Below, one piece after another: positions 9,275 through 16,674 of a DNA stretch of 64,000 nt (position 1 is its first letter; each line of letters opens with the position of its first letter). The notes beneath the pieces are model-generated. The model worked only from the letters and a program-made list of their open reading frames with translations. It made no database searches and was not told the DNA's origin. The stretch comes from Neptunicoccus sediminis. Lineage in GTDB: Bacteria; Pseudomonadota; Alphaproteobacteria; Rhodobacterales; Rhodobacteraceae. The DNA lies in contig NZ_MDVX01000001.1 in NCBI RefSeq assembly GCF_001719615.1, forward strand, positions 186,001 through 250,000, in the 5' to 3' direction. Both the position numbers and the translations under genes were made by a program.

Positions 9275-9963
9275 GTGCCCCGTACCTTTCTGGCGACCCG
9301 CGCCGCCAGTAGCTCTGACAGGATCAATGCAGACAGGGCCACGATCAGCGAGATAACCACCAGCCGCAAGGCAGAGCTTTCGCCCCCTGGCACCTGCAAG
9401 AACCCATAGATCGCAGTTGGCAGGGTCTGGGTTTGGCCGGGGATGTTAGAGACAAAGGTGATCGTCGCGCCAAATTCCCCCATCGCCTTGGCAAAGCCGA
9501 GAATCGTGCCGACAATCACACCGGGCAGGATCAGGGGCAGGGTCACAGTCACAAATATCCACAGCGGCGATGCTCCGAGTGTCGCCGCCGCCTGCTCCAG
9601 TTTCGGATCAACCGCATCCAGCGAGAGGCGGATCGCCCGCACCATCAGGGGAAATCCCATCACCGCCGCCGCCAGCGCCGCCCCCGTCCAGCGGAAGGCA
9701 AATACAATGCCAAAGTCTTGGAGAAACCCGCCAAGCGGTGCTTGTGTGCCAAAGCTTAGCAACAGCAGATAACCCGTCACCACGGGGGGCAGGATCAAGG
9801 GCAGATGCACCAGACCGTTCAGCGCCTGCTTGCCCCAGAACTGCCAGCGGGACAGGGCATAGGCGATAAAGATGCCAAAGGGCAGACTACACAGCGTCGC
9901 CCAGAGAGACACCCGCAGCGACAGGGCAACCGCGTCCCACTCCTGCGGGCTTAACCAGTCCAT
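9271..9963 (-). CDS. modB: Molybdate ABC transporter permease
   Basis: ModB forms the membrane channel for molybdate. The 230-aa protein has five to six hydrophobic segments and the EAA-type coupling loop LEQAAATLGASPLWIFVTVTLPLILPG about residues 140-168, with GEFGATITFVSNIPGQTQTLP typical of ModB. It is ten bases downstream of modA and overlaps modC. Confidence 0.95.
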   Translation of the reverse strand: MDWLSPQEWDAVALSLRVSLWATLCSLPFGIFIAYALSRWQFWGKQALNGLVHLPLILPPVVTGYLLLLSFGTQAPLGGFLQDFGIVFAFRWTGAALAAAVMGFPLMVRAIRLSLDAVDPKLEQAAATLGASPLWIFVTVTLPLILPGVIVGTILGFAKAMGEFGATITFVSNIPGQTQTLPTAIYGFLQVPGGESSALRLVVISLIVALSALILSELLAARVARKVRGT

Positions 9964-9972
9964 CGGGCGATC

Positions 9973-10758
9973 CTAGCGTCCAAGTGTCTCAAACCCCTGT
10001 TGTTCAAAAACCGCTTGCGCCGGGGGGCTTTGCAGATAGGTCAGGAATTCGGCGGCCAAATCCTCCTTGCCGCCCTTGATCGCCGCAGCGGGGTAGCGGA
10101 TCGGCGCTTGGTTGTCGCGCGGGAAACGGGTCACGACAGAAACCCTGCTTTCCGCCACCGCATCAGAGGCATAGACGATCCCGAAAGGGGCCTCTCCGGT
10201 GGCAACAAAGGCCAGCGCGGCCCGCACGTTGTCCGCCTGCACCACCTGTTTTTCAACCTGCTGCCACAGGTTCAGATGCTCCAGCGCGGCCTTGCCGTAG
10301 ATGCCCGCAGGCACAGCATCAACCAAGGCCATCGCCAGATGACCGGTGCCAAGCGTTTCCGCCAGCGTGTTAAGCGGAACCTCGGGCGCATGGTCCCCGT
10401 GTGCCACCAGAACCAGCGTGTTGCCCAGCAGATCAACCCGTGACCCTGTCGCCACCAGTGCGCGTGTTTCCAGCCGGTCCATCCAGTCTGTATTGGCCGA
10501 GATAAACACATCCGCAGGTGCGCCCTGTTCGATCTGTCGGGCCAGCGTAGAACTCCCCGCCAGAGCAACGCTTGCGGTGTGGCCAGTCTCTGCCCGCCAG
10601 TTCTGCGCCAGCACATCCATCGCATTTTTCAGACTGGCCGCGGCAAACACCGTCAACGTGTCCGCCGTGCTGCGCAGAGGTGCGAACACCACGGCGAGAC
10701 CAAGGGCAACACAAGCCATCCGTCTGAAAAATCCGTGCAGGCTCCGGCTACGGGGCAT
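9973..10758 (-). CDS. modA: Molybdate-binding periplasmic protein
   Basis: ModA captures molybdate or tungstate in the periplasm. The ATG at 10758 is preferred over the GTG or ATG-like start at 10803: it has AAGGA seven bases upstream, leaves a normal signal peptide (PRSRSLHGFFRRMACVALGLAVVFAP, cleavage after RSTA) and places the Mo-box outside the coding sequence. The mature protein of about 230 aa starts DTLTVFAAASLKNAMDVL, with GSSTLARQIEQGAPADVFISANTDWM containing the Ser ligands for the oxyanion. It lies 68 bases after modE. Confidence 0.92.
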   Translation of the reverse strand: MPRSRSLHGFFRRMACVALGLAVVFAPLRSTADTLTVFAAASLKNAMDVLAQNWRAETGHTASVALAGSSTLARQIEQGAPADVFISANTDWMDRLETRALVATGSRVDLLGNTLVLVAHGDHAPEVPLNTLAETLGTGHLAMALVDAVPAGIYGKAALEHLNLWQQVEKQVVQADNVRAALAFVATGEAPFGIVYASDAVAESRVSVVTRFPRDNQAPIRYPAAAIKGGKEDLAAEFLTYLQSPPAQAVFEQQGFETLGR

Positions 10759-10775
10759 TTGCTTATCCTTGCCTA

Positions 10776-10801
10776 GCGATAGGTACAGCGGGAAATATCG
10801 C
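10776..10801 (-). promoter_or_regulatory. Candidate Mo-box (ModE operator) before modA
   Basis: An inverted repeat GCGATA-N14-TATCGC spans 26 bases, starting 18 bases upstream of the chosen modA ATG. ModE operators in proteobacteria are imperfect palindromes with CG-TAT outer arms, which this resembles. The site lies between modE and modABC, so it would let ModE control the transporter separately from its own gene. Confidence 0.5.
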
Positions 10802-10826
10802 ACGGGGCTGGTGGCTTTGACAATCG

Positions 10827-11222
10827 TTACTTCCCACCGGACACATCGACACGCAACCCTGACAGAAACGCCAGTTCTTTTGCAGCCTCTGCACTCAGTC
10901 TTTGCTCCATACCACGATAGGCTGTCAGAACCTTCTGGCCTGTCGCAGTCAGATGCGCCCCGCCGCCCTGACTGCCGCCACGGGAACTCTCTACCAAAGG
11001 GTCTTGAAAAGCTGTGTTCATTTCCTCAACCAGCATCCACGCACGTTTATAGCTCATCTTCATGGCCCGCCCTGCCGCAGCAATAGAACCGTGCTCGGCA
11101 ATCAGCCCCAGCAAATCCGCCTTGCCCGGGCCAAGTCGCACGCCATCATCAAACACCACCCGCAGCCGCAAATTGGCTTCGGATCTCGGGGCGTTCGCGG
11201 GCGGAGTCACAGGATCAGTCAT
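10827..11222 (-). CDS. modE: ModE-type molybdate-dependent transcriptional regulator, DNA-binding domain only
   Basis: A 131-aa winged-helix protein starting MTDPVTPP at ATG 11222. The ModE N-terminal domain is clear: LGPGKADLLGLIAEHGSIAAAGRAMKMSYKRAWMLVEEMN, then the wing with SRGGSQGGGAHLTATG. It lacks the C-terminal di-Mop domain that binds molybdate in E. coli ModE, so it is a single-domain form, as in several alphaproteobacteria. Molybdate sensing must then come from elsewhere or from the short protein itself. It opens the mod operon. The frame runs open further upstream but without family resemblance. Confidence 0.87.
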   Translation of the reverse strand: MTDPVTPPANAPRSEANLRLRVVFDDGVRLGPGKADLLGLIAEHGSIAAAGRAMKMSYKRAWMLVEEMNTAFQDPLVESSRGGSQGGGAHLTATGQKVLTAYRGMEQRLSAEAAKELAFLSGLRVDVSGGK

Positions 11223-11384
11223 AACCGGATCATCCCGCACCCTGTGCCCGGCGGCAAGGCCAATCACCGCTTGCCCCACTCTCAGGGCGATAAGCATCTT
11301 CCCGCCAACCGACTTTAACCTTTGTGGATTACCACTATTATCTGTATTGGGCGTCATGCTCTGCAAATCAGATAAGGGAAGCCT

Positions 11385-11996
11385 ATGACAAACTACCTGC
11401 ACCAAGGCGATTTGCCCGACGATCTGGATCTGGGTCCGATTGTGGCAATCGACAGCGAAACGATGGGGTTGATCCCCAACCGCGACCGGCTGTGTCTGGT
11501 GCAGCTTTCTTCGGGGGACGGCAACGCCCATCTGGTGCAGATTGCACAGGACCAGAGCGAAGCGCCCAATCTTTGCCGGATGCTGGCAAACCCCGAACAG
11601 TTGAAACTGTTCCACTTTGGCCGCTTTGACATTGCTGTAATGGAAAACCGTTTCGGCGTGCGGACCTCGCCTGTCTATTGCACCAAAATCGCATCAAAAC
11701 TGGTACGCACCTATACAGACCGTCACGGGCTGAAAAACCTGACGCAGGAATTGCTGGGTGTGGATATTTCCAAACAGCAGCAAAGTTCCGACTGGGGCGC
11801 GGCGGATCTGACCAAGGCGCAACTGGATTATGCGGCGTCAGATGTGCTTTATCTGCACCGGCTGAAAGAGGAACTGGATAAACGTCTGGCCCGTGAAGGC
11901 CGTACCGAAATTGCGAAAGCCTGCTTCGACTTCCTCCCCCACCGCGGTGCGCTGGACCTGATGGGCTGGCCTGACACCGACATCTTCGCGCATTAA
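11385..11996 (+). CDS. rnd: Ribonuclease D, short form
   Basis: A 3'-5' exoribonuclease of the DEDDy group that trims tRNA and other small RNA 3' ends. The 203-aa protein has Exo I IDSETMG (D23, E25), Exo II LKLFHFGRFDIAVM and Exo III YAASDVLYL with the catalytic Tyr and Asp. The HRDC domains of E. coli RNase D are missing, which is the usual alphaproteobacterial short form. A ribosome site AAGGGAAG lies before ATG 11385. It is immediately upstream of the lpt genes, and lptC begins two bases after its stop. Confidence 0.9.
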   Translation: MTNYLHQGDLPDDLDLGPIVAIDSETMGLIPNRDRLCLVQLSSGDGNAHLVQIAQDQSEAPNLCRMLANPEQLKLFHFGRFDIAVMENRFGVRTSPVYCTKIASKLVRTYTDRHGLKNLTQELLGVDISKQQQSSDWGAADLTKAQLDYAASDVLYLHRLKEELDKRLAREGRTEIAKACFDFLPHRGALDLMGWPDTDIFAH

Positions 11997-11998
11997 CC

Positions 11999-12640
11999 TT
12001 GGACAGTCAGGAACCCATCGTCGGAGTAGCAGAGCGTGACGGATACTCGCGCCTTGTCAGAGTGCTGAAATGGGCCTTCCCCATTCTGGCGCTTCTGCTG
12101 ATGGCGAGTATCTTTGTGCTCTCCAACACCAGCAAGCTGCGCGAAGGCCTGATTATCGCAGATGCCACGCTGGCGGAACTGGCGGTGGGGCAGAAGATCA
12201 CCAATCCGCATTTTTCCGGCGTGACAAAATCCGGCGATGCGTTTTCCATTTCGGCGGAATGGGCCTTGCCTGACGGGGTAAAGCCGCAGCATGTGGAACT
12301 GAACCAGCCCCGCGCCACCATCAGCTTCAAGAACGGCAACACCATGCGCACCAACGCGGGCGCCGGTGCGCTGGACCTTGTGTCATCCACGGCGGCCCTG
12401 ACGGAAAATGTCGATCTGCACACGACAAACGGTTACACGGCCACCAGCAGTAATCTGGAAGTCAACTTTGAGACAGGCAATATCACCAGCAACGGGCCTG
12501 TCCATGCTGAGGGGCCCATCGGCTCTATTGAGTCCGGTGCAATGGAACTGCGGCAGGATCTGGACGTTAATCCGGCCGGACAAGCGGTTCTTATGTTTAA
12601 CAACGGCGTTAAGCTGATATACAAACCGAAGAAAAAATAG
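11999..12640 (+). CDS. lptC: LPS export system inner-membrane protein LptC
   Basis: LptC is the bitopic protein that passes lipopolysaccharide from the LptBFG ABC exporter to LptA. This 213-aa protein has an N-terminal anchor (VLKWAFPILALLLMASIFVLS, about residues 22-42) and a beta-jellyroll periplasmic part (LSVGQKITNPHFSGV type strands, LVSSTAALTENVDLHTTNGYTATSSNLEVNFETG). The only in-frame start that keeps the conserved RDGYSRLVRVLKW region is TTG 11999. It lacks a clear ribosome site, so it may depend on coupling to rnd. It is followed by lptA and lptB. Confidence 0.85.
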   Translation: MDSQEPIVGVAERDGYSRLVRVLKWAFPILALLLMASIFVLSNTSKLREGLIIADATLAELAVGQKITNPHFSGVTKSGDAFSISAEWALPDGVKPQHVELNQPRATISFKNGNTMRTNAGAGALDLVSSTAALTENVDLHTTNGYTATSSNLEVNFETGNITSNGPVHAEGPIGSIESGAMELRQDLDVNPAGQAVLMFNNGVKLIYKPKKK

Positions 12641-12654
12641 GATCGGGGGGAATT

Positions 12655-13149
12655 ATGCGCCATATTACCAGATGTCTTTTGACAGTGATCCTGATTGCCT
12701 CTGCCAGCCTGACACAGGCCCAAGGCACCGGCATCGCGCTAAGCCCGATGGAAGTTGACGGTAATCAACCCGTCGAAGTCACCTCTGACAGCCTGACTGT
12801 AGAACAGGGATCCAACTCTGCCACGTTTGAAGGCAACGCCCGTGTGGTGCAGGGAAACCTGATCTTTTCCGCCAATCAGATACGCGTCTATTACAACGCC
12901 GCCCAAAGCGCGATAGACCGGATTGAGGCCACAACAAACGTCATGTTTACCAACGGATCTGAAATTGCCGAAGCCCAGAGCGGCACCTATGTCGTCGGCA
13001 GCGGAACCGTGAACCTTGCTGGTGATGTGGTACTGGTGCAGGGGGTTAATGCGATTTCGGGCGATGCGCTCTCGCTTGATCTGAACAGCAATCGGGGCAC
13101 CATGAACGGCAATGTAAAAACAGTATTTGTCCCCAAGACCGATCAATGA
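12655..13149 (+). CDS. lptA: Periplasmic LPS transport protein LptA
   Basis: LptA forms the periplasmic bridge for lipopolysaccharide to the outer membrane. The 164-aa precursor has a signal peptide ending at TQAQ and an OstA-like repeat: PVEVTSDSLTVEQGSNSATFEGNARVVQGNLIFSANQI, then a second strand set ending GTMNGNVKTVFVP. The GGGGG ribosome site lies at 12646-12650. The stop overlaps the lptB ATG by four bases, coupling the two. Confidence 0.92.
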   Translation: MRHITRCLLTVILIASASLTQAQGTGIALSPMEVDGNQPVEVTSDSLTVEQGSNSATFEGNARVVQGNLIFSANQIRVYYNAAQSAIDRIEATTNVMFTNGSEIAEAQSGTYVVGSGTVNLAGDVVLVQGVNAISGDALSLDLNSNRGTMNGNVKTVFVPKTDQ

Positions 13150-13898
13150 CCCAATCCAAACCTTCCGATCCCCAGTCCACCGGCCTATCGGTTGTCGGGC
13201 TGAGCAAAGCCTTCAAAAAGCGCAAGGTACTGACAGATGTCTCCATGCGCCTGAACCGCGGAGAAGTGGTGGCGCTGCTTGGTCCGAACGGGGCGGGCAA
13301 GACCACCAGCTTTTATTCCATCGCCGGTCTGATCGCAGCGGACACCGGCACTGTTACCATCGACGGGCGCGATGTGACCAACCTGCCAATGTATCGCCGC
13401 GCGCGGTTGGGTCTTGGCTATCTGCCACAGGAAGCCAGCATTTTTCGCGGCATGAATGTCGAACAGAACATCGGGTCCGTCGTAGAGTTGTGGGAACCGG
13501 AGAAATCCAAACGGCGCGCGCGCACCGAACAGTTGATGGAGGAGTTTTCCGTCACCCGCCTGCGGGACAGTCCGGCAGTGGCCCTTTCAGGGGGGGAGCG
13601 TCGCCGCGTTGAGATTGCCCGCTGTCTTGCAGGAAACCCGAACTATGTGCTGCTTGATGAGCCTTTCGCCGGTGTAGACCCGATAGCCGTGGGCGATATT
13701 CGCAGCCTTGTGGCGCAATTGAAGGACCGCGACATCGGGGTGTTAATCACCGACCACAACGTGCGCGAAACGCTCGAGATCATCGACCGTGCCTATATTC
13801 TTTATAATGGCACCGTCCTGATGTCCGGTACGCCGGAAGAAGTGGTGCGCAATGACGACGTGCGCCGCGTCTATCTTGGCGAAGAGTTCCGCATCTGA
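13146..13898 (+). CDS. lptB: LPS export ABC transporter ATPase LptB
   Basis: LptB powers lipopolysaccharide extraction with LptF and LptG (not in this window). The 250-aa protein has Walker A GPNGAGKTT (46-54), the LptB stretch GYLPQEASIFRGMNVEQNI (about 91-109), signature LSGGERRRVEIARCL (147-161), Walker B YVLLDEPFAGVDPIAV and the switch His in LITDHNVRETL. The end, RRVYLGEEFRI, is the usual LptB tail. In many proteobacteria rpoN follows lptB; here hpf follows instead. Confidence 0.95.
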   Translation: MTQSKPSDPQSTGLSVVGLSKAFKKRKVLTDVSMRLNRGEVVALLGPNGAGKTTSFYSIAGLIAADTGTVTIDGRDVTNLPMYRRARLGLGYLPQEASIFRGMNVEQNIGSVVELWEPEKSKRRARTEQLMEEFSVTRLRDSPAVALSGGERRRVEIARCLAGNPNYVLLDEPFAGVDPIAVGDIRSLVAQLKDRDIGVLITDHNVRETLEIIDRAYILYNGTVLMSGTPEEVVRNDDVRRVYLGEEFRI

Positions 13899-14047
13899 CG
13901 GGCTGCAAACTGCCGGTCATTCCGGCTATCGCAAATTTGTGACGTATAAAAGTTGCCAGATGAAGAAGTTGGCACTAACATTATTACTATGATCGTCCCT
14001 TTAATTCTGGCGCATATTCCTCAGTACCGCAGCTTTGCCGCAGTCTG

Positions 14048-14119
14048 ACCCGTTTGTGCTGTGCGCATTGCACAGGGCGATCAAACGGGTGACCGTCACC
14101 CGGCCAGAGCTTTGCTCTG
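14048..14119 (+). promoter_or_regulatory. Structured leader upstream of hpf with alternative hairpins
   Basis: Three stem-loops lie between lptB and hpf. The first pairs ACCCGTTTG (14048-14056) with CAAACGGGT (14082-14090) around an inner 6-bp stem (14059-14064 with 14070-14075). The second pairs GGGTGA (14087-14092) with TCACCC (14096-14101). It uses the GGGT of the first, so the two exclude each other. A third, CAGAGC-ttt-GCTCTG (14105-14119), ends about ten bases before the ribosome site GAAAGGAG. This looks like a regulated 5' leader, but no ligand or factor can be named. Confidence 0.45.
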
Positions 14120-14141
14120 TAATCTCTTGAAAGGAGCTTTC

Positions 14142-14711
14142 ATGCGGTATCAAATCAGCGGAAAACAGATCGACATCGGTGATTCACTGCAGGTCCACGT
14201 CAAACAAGAGCTTGGTGCTATTGTTGAGAAATACGCGGAGCGACCTACCGAGGCCAGTATTACGTTTTCCAAAGACAGACATGAATTCGTCTGCGAATCA
14301 TCTGTGCATCTGTCAACCGGCCTTACGGTGAATGCCAAGGCGCATGCCAATGAAATCTATGATTCCTTCGATGCCTGTGGCGAAAAAATGGAGAAACAGC
14401 TGCGCCGGTACAAGCGCCGGTTGAAAGATCACCATTCCCACCGTTCGACACCAGTTGAAACATTCGGCGCTCCATCGTATATCCTCGCTCAAGAAGACGT
14501 TGGGGATGATGCTGCTGAGCCTGATACGCTTCAGCCTATTATTGTTGCCGAAACACAGACCAAGATTAAATCCCTGTCCGTTGGAGAGGCCGTCATGCAG
14601 ATGGAACTGGCCGGAGAGAACGTTCTGGTCTTTCAGAACGAAGGACGCAAGAGGGTAAACGTGGTCTACAAGCGTTCCGACGGGAACATCGGGTGGATTG
14701 ATCCGGAATAA
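14142..14711 (+). CDS. hpf: Ribosome hibernation promoting factor, long form
   Basis: Long HPF dimerises 70S ribosomes into inactive 100S particles in stationary phase or starvation. ATG 14142 follows the strong ribosome site GAAAGGAG at 14129-14136. The 189-aa protein has an N-terminal S30AE/YfiA domain (residues 1-105: ISGKQIDIGDSLQVHV, ITFSKDRHEF, DACGEKMEKQLRRYKRRLKDHH), a variable linker, and the C-terminal dimerisation domain (about 135-187: KIKSLSVGEAVMQMELAGENVLVFQNE, VVYKRSDGNIGWIDP). It precedes ptsN by 27 bases. Confidence 0.93.
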   Translation: MRYQISGKQIDIGDSLQVHVKQELGAIVEKYAERPTEASITFSKDRHEFVCESSVHLSTGLTVNAKAHANEIYDSFDACGEKMEKQLRRYKRRLKDHHSHRSTPVETFGAPSYILAQEDVGDDAAEPDTLQPIIVAETQTKIKSLSVGEAVMQMELAGENVLVFQNEGRKRVNVVYKRSDGNIGWIDPE

Positions 14712-14738
14712 AGCCGGATCGCAGAGCAGAGGCATGTT

Positions 14739-15203
14739 ATGAAAATGGCCGAAATATTGGATGCGAAAGCTGTGCGTTACGCAGCAGGTGCCTCCAGCAA
14801 GAAACGACTTCTTCAAAACCTCTCGGAACAGGCTGAAACTGTTTACGACATGAAAGCCGACGAGGTGTTTTCTGCTCTGCAAGCCCGCGAAAATCTGGGC
14901 ACGACAGGCGTGGGGCGTGGCGTTGCCATTCCGCACGCCCGTTTTGAAACGCTGGACCGGATTGTCGGCCTGTTCTACCGGCTGGAAAAGCCTGTGAATT
15001 ACGACAGTCTGGACCGCCAGCCAGTAGACCTGATCTTCACGCTGCTGGCCCCTGTCAATGACAGCCCCGAACATCTCAAGGCGCTGGCGATGGTGTCCCG
15101 CACCCTGCGCAGTGAAGACAATTGCAGCAAATTGCGGGCTAACAGCGATCCGCAAACGCTCTATTCGATCCTGACAGAGCTGACGACCTCCAAAGCGGCC
15201 TGA
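14739..15203 (+). CDS. ptsN: Nitrogen PTS EIIA component PtsN
   Basis: PtsN is the phospho-accepting regulatory EIIA of the nitrogen-related phosphotransfer system and controls potassium, nitrogen and envelope functions rather than sugar uptake. The 154-aa protein carries the phosphorylated His at H66 in GRGVAIPHAR, and the family stretch LIFTLLAPVNDSPEHLKALAMVSRTLR. The gene order lpt-hpf-ptsN is the conserved one. It is convergent with the sulfotransferase-like gene, only 16 bases away. Confidence 0.93.
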   Translation: MKMAEILDAKAVRYAAGASSKKRLLQNLSEQAETVYDMKADEVFSALQARENLGTTGVGRGVAIPHARFETLDRIVGLFYRLEKPVNYDSLDRQPVDLIFTLLAPVNDSPEHLKALAMVSRTLRSEDNCSKLRANSDPQTLYSILTELTTSKAA

Positions 15204-15219
15204 GCCTGAACCGACTGCC

Positions 15220-16674
15220 TTAACCCCAATCGGAAAAACCGAACATCTGGTAATCGCGCGCATAGACATCTCTGGCGCGCTTTTCCATATCTTCTGTGTA
15301 GATTTCCGCCAGTTCATAGCAATAAGCGGAGGTCGCCTTTCGCAGAGGTTTCGGCTCCAGCCCCATATCCGCCTCAATACGCTGTAGTTCTTCGGACAGG
15401 TTCTCGTGGCGGATCAGACTATCGGGGAACGTCAGCCGGCCATACCCTTGCAGAATAGAGTTCTGCGATGCCCAGGACTGGTCCACCCGCGCCCGAGTTT
15501 GCCCCTGAAGATTGCCTTTGAGAAAATCCAGAAACCCGAGAAACGCGCGCCCGTGGGCCTGCGCGGTATAACCGGAGTTTTCCAGAACCGTGCGGTTCGG
15601 TTCAACTGTGGAACGTTTGTCCGGCAGGTTCACACCGTAATGATTCTCAAGGGCCGTGCGGATCCACGGAAACCCCCTGTCGCCGGTGCAAAAGATGTGT
15701 TTGTAAAACGCATCATAGGCCCGTTCCAGCGGATGACGGATCACCGTAAAAGACCGCCGGACAGGTGTATCGGACAGCCACTGGTTCAACTGTTTCTGGT
15801 TCATTTCCTGCGACACAGCCGATGCACTGCCCTGATGGGAGGCCAGCCATGCAGTCACTTCGGGCAGTTCATCCCGCGCCATCGGCATGAACAACAGCGG
15901 CACATCGTTGCCCGCGACAAAATTCTTTGAGCCGGGATTGCGCACAGGTTCCAGCACCGGAACCGCATCCGTGTTCAGCAGATCAAGCTGGCGCAACTGG
16001 TCCAGCATCTCTGTGTAATTCTCTACCTTTTCCTCAAGTCCCTCGGGGTTCTGGCGCACGATCTTGTCGCCAAGCTGTTTCAACTGCGCCTCTTCCCCCA
16101 GAAACCGTGCCAGACCGTTAAAAATCTCGACATCGTTCAAATCGTCAAAGCCCAGATAGAACGCCGTCTGGCCGGTTTTCTGAAGGCTGTGTTTGATCTG
16201 GGTCAGATAGCCCTGCAACCGTGTCAGATAGGATTTGAACTCCAGAAAATCGAACCGCACTTTCGCCAGCTTGCGTTTGCTGACATCGGTCAGTTTCCAC
16301 TGGTCGGTGGCTTTGGCGATGGCATGGGACACAAAACTGTCGAGCGGATTGCGCGTCAGAACAATCTTGGCGCATTGCGGATCGTTCAGACAATGCTCAA
16401 GCACGCGGGGGTCATGATCCGAAAACAGACGAAACCCCGGCAAAGTGCCGGTCTCTTTTGCGATCATCCGGTTGATCAGCTTCTGGGGTTTGACCTCCCG
16501 TTCGGTCATCGTCACGCCAAAAGCAGTCGTGGTGTTCGGAAAGCCGATGAAATGCGGGTTGAACAGTTCGCCGTGGCAGGAAAAACCGTCGAACAACTGG
16601 ATGTTCTGCTCAAACAGATTGGACCCTGTCCGCATGTTTGCCAGCAATACGAAATACTTGAATGGGCCTGCCAT
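15220..16674 (-). CDS. Two-domain sulfotransferase-like protein
   Basis: A 484-aa cytoplasmic protein that appears to join two sulfotransferase-type halves. The first half has a PAPS 5'-phosphosulfate loop-like LLANMRTGSNL (R15, S18, N19) and a 3'-phosphate motif VLTRNPLDSFVSHAI (105-119). The second half has a 3'-phosphate-like motif FTVIRHPLERAYDAFYKHIF (309-328) typical of carbohydrate sulfotransferases, but the place of its P-loop reads LLFMPMARDELPEV with no Lys-Thr/Ser. It may thus be degenerate or bind an acceptor. The stop is followed directly by ptsN on the other strand, and its start abuts the GT14-like gene. Together with cysQ and glycosyltransferases it suggests sulfation of a surface glycan; the substrate is unknown. 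Confidence 0.7.
   Translation of the reverse strand: MAGPFKYFVLLANMRTGSNLFEQNIQLFDGFSCHGELFNPHFIGFPNTTTAFGVTMTEREVKPQKLINRMIAKETGTLPGFRLFSDHDPRVLEHCLNDPQCAKIVLTRNPLDSFVSHAIAKATDQWKLTDVSKRKLAKVRFDFLEFKSYLTRLQGYLTQIKHSLQKTGQTAFYLGFDDLNDVEIFNGLARFLGEEAQLKQLGDKIVRQNPEGLEEKVENYTEMLDQLRQLDLLNTDAVPVLEPVRNPGSKNFVAGNDVPLLFMPMARDELPEVTAWLASHQGSASAVSQEMNQKQLNQWLSDTPVRRSFTVIRHPLERAYDAFYKHIFCTGDRGFPWIRTALENHYGVNLPDKRSTVEPNRTVLENSGYTAQAHGRAFLGFLDFLKGNLQGQTRARVDQSWASQNSILQGYGRLTFPDSLIRHENLSEELQRIEADMGLEPKPLRKATSAYCYELAEIYTEDMEKRARDVYARDYQMFGFSDWG

Noticed and set aside
13970-13985. Sigma-54-like TGGCAC upstream of hpf
   Set aside because: The matching GC dinucleotide at the minus-12 position is absent (the sequence there is AT).
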